A stretch of 64,000 bases of DNA from Paracentrotus lividus (Eukaryota; Echinodermata; Echinoidea; Camarodonta; Echinidae). Below the pieces are notes generated by a model that worked only from the letters and a program-made list of their open reading frames with translations, did no database searches and had not been told where the DNA came from. Position 1 is the first letter of the stretch, and each line of letters starts with the position of its first letter. Position numbers and translations under genes: made by a program. The stretch spans positions 21,899,388 to 21,963,387 of the forward strand of contig CALNVZ010002100.1 in assembly GCA_940671915.1 (NCBI GenBank), given 5' to 3'. Below, piece by piece: positions 58,965 through 64,000 of this stretch.

Positions 58965-60136
58965 TGCAGTAGAAAGCAAAAATCAATGGATATGAACAAA
59001 ACACCGGGAAAATACGATATTTTGCGCATAAGTATTGATTGTTTATTTCTGACTTTCAGTATATCTTTTACTCTGTTAGCTTATTTGTTTCATTATTGCT
59101 TGAATCCCTCCTGGCGTGCCATACAAAGGTGATAAATGAATAGCGAATTCCTGCGCAGGCATTTTTCCCTGAAGAATGAGTTTTTTCAGATTTTTTTTGG
59201 TGTCATAATGATAGTTGAGGATATGAGCTTTATAAACATATAAACCTTTTCCGCAAGAATCATATATTTTCTATTTGATAGCCAATTCAAAAGTGTAAAG
59301 TTCTTTTTGGGATGCACTGTATTGCGTGCATTATGAAAAGATTATGTTGATTGACTTACTGAAAAAGAAGATTTCAACAGTTGACATCTAGGCCCAGGGT
59401 AGGCACTCACCGTTACTTGTTTGTATAATATAAAAGGGCAAGTCCAAGCTATTTTGCACTAGTAACGCGTGGGACATCACAAGTTTATTTAGCCCTATAT
59501 CTTATATTTAGTAATCAAAGTTAATTTATTGGGTAGTTTCTGGTAGACAGTAGGTATCTTCATACAAAACAACAAAGATAATCAGAATTGCTCGTTACAT
59601 AATTAATTTATGCTAATTAATTCACCAGTAACGCGTGGGACCACAAAAATCATATTTTTTTCTTGTTTTACTTTGTTTCTGAAATATTGTGAAAATACTT
59701 GTCATCCTGGAAAATCATTGCAAACAACTTGTTATACATCTATTACTGAAGATTAATAAAAATTTTCATAAACATTCATCCATTAGTTTTCTCTCAAGGT
59801 CAATTTTAAAAAGATAGGTATAGTAACGCGTGGGACAAGTAACGCGTGGGACAAGTAACGTGTGGGACACTTTTGTCACTATGCATAATGTACTGTAAAT
59901 GACACCTTTACATATGAGAAAAGGGTGAATTTGGTATTTATTTTAAAGCAAATAAACAGATACATAATTTTTTACTCCATTTCCTGGAGGAGATATTTTA
60001 TTTATCACTAAAAATCAATTAATTAACTAATTTACATAAATAAATGTACTTTAAGATATTATTTTTATGAAGATTATGAAAATTGTTTGATGGATGAAAT
60101 GGATGAAAATAGGCTCTTCAGATTACATTTACTGGT
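58961..60136. repeat. Region with five copies of AGTAACGCGTGGGAC
   Basis: Copies at 59,461, 59,627, 59,822, 59,838 and 59,854; the last three are a tandem with 16-base period, the last with CGTGTG in place of CGCGTG. The rest is AT-rich with no gene. The ACGCGT core is rare in this AT-rich context. Confidence 0.75.
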
Positions 60137-60280
60137 ATGAGGACAACTACCCCCTGGACAATTACCCCAGGACAACTACCCCAAGAAATAGGGTGTGGGT
60201 TAGGTGTATGTTATGGGGTATATTTTTAGAGGGAGAGGAGGCAGTTGTCTAAGGGGTAATTGTCTAGGGGTAGTTGTTCT
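60137..60280. mobile_element. Short inverted repeat, ACAACTACCCC
   Basis: ACAACTACCCCCTGGACAAT and a second ACAACTACCCC copy on the left mirror GGGGTAATTGTCTAGGGGTA and GTTGT on the right, with about 60 bp between. It directly abuts the TIR element starting at 60,292. Confidence 0.7.
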
Positions 60281-60291
60281 AGAACCATATA

Positions 60292-62327
60292 TGTGATACG
60301 TCTTGTCGAAATGAGAGAGAAGTCGCAGATCAAAGATCCGAGTAAATCGACAAACCAATAAAAAACTCAAAATTTTGAGAATTTTTTTAAAATTATTTTC
60401 TGGTTCTACCATGCTTCATCTTTGCTCTGTAAAAAAAATGAGTGAAAATGATAACGGGAAAGTGGTAATAAAAAGCATTTTTTCTGGCGAGGTTTTTCTC
60501 ACGGTCATAATTTTCTTTTTTCCGGACATTACAAGCCACGTCACGCTCATTTCCCTCTTCGTTTAGCTCCGCCCTTAGCAATGGCTGCTTTGTTGTTGGA
60601 CGTTACCGGTCGGTCAATTGTTGATTGTGTGATTTCTATTGGCTTTTGTTTCGTTTTTGTGAGCGAATAGCGAACTAAACTCTCTTTAGCTGCACTCAGC
60701 TGTGCGATGCCACACAACTGCTGTGAATAAAGCTGTTCATCGCGATAGCGGAGCACGCAGACGAATGTCCAATCTAACAATGGGTGGGGGGGGGGGGGAT
60801 GTGGGGAAAGCTACTTATGCTTGACTTAGCTATCTGATCCAAAATGAATGTTAATTCAGCATCATTTTACGGGGCCGCCTATCTGCTTGTCCTGATGGAA
60901 ATTAAAACCTCCTATAAAACAATTTGGTTCCATCAGGGGAAACATAGAGCCACAACAAGAAGGTGACGGGATCATAATACTTCTGATACAAGTATTTAGG
61001 TTAAAGTCTTATAGCGCGTAAGAGATGCTAATTTAAATGGAAAAAAATTGGTTTTAAAATTGGTTGATATTGCATTATGTGGAAACCAATGAGCTAAAGG
61101 GGGCCGGAGAGTGCAAAATCAATCTAGTTTATAACTGCTGCTGGGATCTCACTTTTGGGAACTACTTTGTGAAACAACTTTAAGACGGCACTTAGACAAC
61201 AAGTTTGAGACGAGTTGTTGAGAGTCGTCGAGACGTCTGCGATGGCGATAATAGCACCATTAGCTACTACGCAATTTCTTGCGTTGTATTTTACAAGTAA
61301 TGTGTTTAAGAAAGTAGCGTTTTTACTAACACGACGAACAAAAAATACGATTTACTCTTAAAATAATTCATTCTATAAAAATTATTAAATCTTCTATTAC
61401 CTGGTAACAAGTTTGTTCAATAAAAGACGAGATCGAGCAAATCATTTTACGTTTTTATTTTCATTGTCTTAAGCTAACCTAGCCACTCTTAAAACGTGAT
61501 CAGAGAAATTCTAAATACTCATTCGTGAGGCGCAAATAATTTATTAAAACATTTTTGGAGGCATATCTCTATCATATACTTATTCAAAAGAATATAAACA
61601 AAATGATCAAAGCCCTGTCTGACAAGAATAATTTAGTCTACTTAGACCATATATGTTTAAAATTTCCAACAGATTCAGATCAAAATGTACTCGCTTTATA
61701 TGAGTAAGAGTAACGCGATTGACATTCAAAGCACGAACGCAAACCATGCGAATAAAACCCAAAAAAGGTTTTAAAATAGTTGTTTCTAAACGTAATTTAG
61801 CGCCAGGATTGGGTAACATTTTCTTTAAAAGAGCGGACTTTTTTTCTTAAACAATTGGAAAGGCATGAGTTTTCATTTATTTGAACGAAAGATATAAAAC
61901 ACACTAACAATTTCAGTTTTTTTTTTTTGAAGATTGAACATCGCCTGATTCCGTTATGCCTGATTGCTCGGATCTATGCGTGAACGCCTTCTAGCTAAGC
62001 GATTTCATTCCTGTTAACCTGAGCAGCTTCATTGTCAAGTCGTTTCACCTTTTACAAGTTGTGGTTGCTCGGATTGGTGACACTTTACAGCAGTGTGTTC
62101 TTATTTTTTGGCGCGGGGGTACAAAGGAAGTCAAGTTCGCAGACGTTTTTCTCTTGATTTTGATTTTCACAAGAGCACAATTCTCCTCGCTTATCTCCAC
62201 CTTCTATTTACTCTTTACAGTTGTATATATCAAATTCAAGGCAATGAATCAGGATATCAATAATATCAATAAAATGGATTTCAATAAAATTGCGAATAGT
62301 CTCATCCTTTCGACGTGACGCATCACA
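60292..62327. mobile_element. Non-autonomous TIR DNA transposon, copy 2 (2.04 kb)
   Basis: Left TGTGATACGTCTTGTCGAAA; right, reverse-complemented, TGTGATGCGTCACGTCGAAA; TA on each side. Homologous to 13,777-15,605 from end to end. It has an extra block of about 270 bp (roughly 61,010-61,285) not in copy 1. No transposase seen. Confidence 0.85.
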
Positions 62328-63382
62328 TATTACATGTAAGGCCTTATAGTAACAATGCCCATCATCAATCAACAGCTCTTTTCACTTGTTACTTAATGAA
62401 AGTCAATTGGGTACCATAACTGTACCTGGCATCTCATAGTCCATATTTAATGTAATAATTTCAACATAAACTTGATATTTGGACATAAATCCTGAGTATC
62501 ATATGTTTACATACATCAATTACTTACATTACATTCTCGTTTTTGTGACTACATGACAAAAAGAGGATATAATAATGTATTCTGTTTGAACACAAACATG
62601 GAAAAAACAGAAATATATTTCATGATATCAATATATGAACTTAAATATTTTTCATGATACATCATTTACAGAATATTGTCTCTCTCTGAATGCACAAACT
62701 TTGAATAAGAATGACAATGGATGTTATGGAATAAACTGATGATAAGCTTCAGTCTAAAACTACATACTATTTCATTAAAGACTATATAATACTGCCCAGG
62801 GCTACCTTTACAATAGCAGCAACATTAATGTATGCCTTTACTGCACCAATGACAAAAAGCTGCTGTGATGAATTAAAATAATGTAAAATAACCCTCTTAA
62901 AAAGATGTTTACTTTCTTCTTTGCTATGAAGGAATTATATTGTGGCAGCTTTTATGCCAAGAAAAACGTATTTGTTGTAGATATGGATAATAAATAATAA
63001 AAAAACAATTAAAAAAATTTGTAGTGCACATTTTATCACAATCGCGAAAATCCCAAGAGATTGCTTTCCTTTTGCGCGGCGAAAACGTAATTTTTAAATT
63101 AAAGGTCTTGTGATGGCTCAATGGACTAGCACTGATCTGTTAACTGACTTTCAATGTTCAAAAAGCTTAGAGGGAATTTCAACTTCCTTTTGCAAACTTA
63201 ATGTACTGCCATACGTTTCTTAACACGTTGTCCCAGCGGTACGTGAAGTGTGGGAAGTCCCAGCGTTACCAAATCTTAATTAAGATGATGTTAATTATAT
63301 ATAAACGAAAGCTAATATTTCTTCCTAATACAACAATTCCCATTTAAGCATTTTTATCTTCCATTTAGAAAGTATTTCATTA
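62328..63382. other. Unassigned AT-rich sequence
   Basis: No gene. TGGCTCAATGG at about 63,115 resembles a tRNA A-box, but no B-box follows at the right distance, so no tRNA or SINE is called. Confidence 0.45.
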
Positions 63383-63721
63383 AAAAGGTGATCGAACCTC
63401 AACCAGGCCATCCCTCCAAGTACTCGTAAAGTACCCCTCATTTATAATGCGGCTGATGACGTCAAAGAAGCTGGTGCCGAGCTATGATATTATCGTTCGG
63501 CTTTATTGTATTGCTATGTGCTAGAACCAATAGAATACTCCCCATGCTGTGCTAGCAATTCTATGCGTTCTAAAAGCAAACAAACGTGTTTATTAGGCCT
63601 GTGCAAGTAGCATTCCCTTAAACTTCTTTGACGTCATCACGTCCGGCAGTTATATAATAGGGCGTTACTGTTTACCAGTACTCGTGAGGATGGCCCCTCG
63701 GTGAGTTCGAATCATCTTTTA
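63383..63721. mobile_element. MITE, AAAGATGATCGAA family (copy 2)
   Basis: TIR pair: AAAAAGGTGATCGAACCTCA left, AAAAGATGATTCGAACTCAC right on the other strand, with inner TGACGTCAAAG / CTTTGACGTCA arms. 339 bp; related to 47,809-48,116. The TGACGTCA palindromes are CRE-like by sequence. Confidence 0.75.
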
Positions 63722-64000
63722 TTGAATAACTGTATGAAAATATTATTTATTTTGGAGACGAGTATTTATGTTATACGTCCTACTTGCTTTCAATCGATGT
63801 AAAGTTGTAATTTACTCCGTATCAGACGTCTTTAAGCTTTTCTTGAACACATCTAACTTGAAAAATCTTAGCTCTTCCTATCTTTAAACAATCTCTCTCT
63901 GTTATTTCAGATTTTCAAAATTTCACGGAGGGGAAACGCTATTCTCCCAAGATAAAAATATCTGAGTTCATTCCACATTTTTGCGCCCCACCTAAAATTT
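63722..64000. other. Window end, nothing recognised
   Basis: AT-rich sequence; no gene, repeat end or RNA recognised. Confidence 0.4.

Noticed and set aside
63105..63165. tRNA- or SINE-like sequence with an A-box
   Set aside because: No B-box at the right spacing and no cloverleaf could be drawn.

Overview
This is nuclear DNA of an animal, most likely a marine invertebrate deuterostome. A sea urchin or other echinoderm is my best guess; the phylum is an inference from repeat style, not proven. The window is AT-rich and gene-poor. It holds small exons with GT/AG introns, many palindromic (foldback) elements and MITEs, L2-like LINE tails, long C/A homopolymer tracts and a minisatellite. There are no bacterial-style operons, and almost all long open frames are chance frames or repeat.

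Two genes are firmly recognised, both on the minus strand. UBE2H, an E2 ubiquitin-conjugating enzyme, runs from its start codon at 34,851 to its stop at 9,294 in seven coding exons. Exon phases are compatible throughout, except that exon 3 (21,562-21,635) carries frame-breaking indels. ZC3HC1 (NIPA), a C3HC zinc-finger protein of the F-box-like / nuclear-basket type, runs from a putative start at 55,646 to its stop at 41,559. Six of its exons are solid, two N-terminal exons are tentative, and one exon needed between 45.2 and 50.1 kb was not found. The order and shared orientation (UBE2H then ZC3HC1) match human 7q32.2, so this is a deeply conserved ubiquitin-pathway gene pair.

Layout: 1-3.8 kb, two inverted arrays of one minisatellite around an unassigned stretch. 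3.8-9.3 kb, likely 3' UTR and downstream flank of UBE2H with a foldback element at 6-7 kb. 9.3-34.8 kb, UBE2H with intronic LINE tails, foldbacks (one nested inside another at 18.5-21.4 kb), a 1.8-kb TIR element and a microsatellite-like repeat carrying AGGTCA direct repeats. 34.9-41.5 kb, intergenic with a Tc1/mariner-like MITE. 41.6-55.7 kb, ZC3HC1 with intronic MITEs and a TIR-bounded insert carrying a broken Crypton-type (KIAA1958/ZMYM-like) domain exon. 54.2-59.0 kb, a large imperfect inverted repeat that encloses the likely ZC3HC1 promoter. 59-64 kb, a 15-bp ACGCGT motif cluster, a second copy of the TIR element and a second copy of a MITE.

No rRNA, tRNA, CRISPR or operon-like system was found. 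The most unusual items are the nested foldbacks, the Crypton-type exon inside a TIR-bounded repeat, the palindrome that differs between its arms by the block holding ZC3HC1 exon 1, and the damaged or missing exons of otherwise conserved genes.
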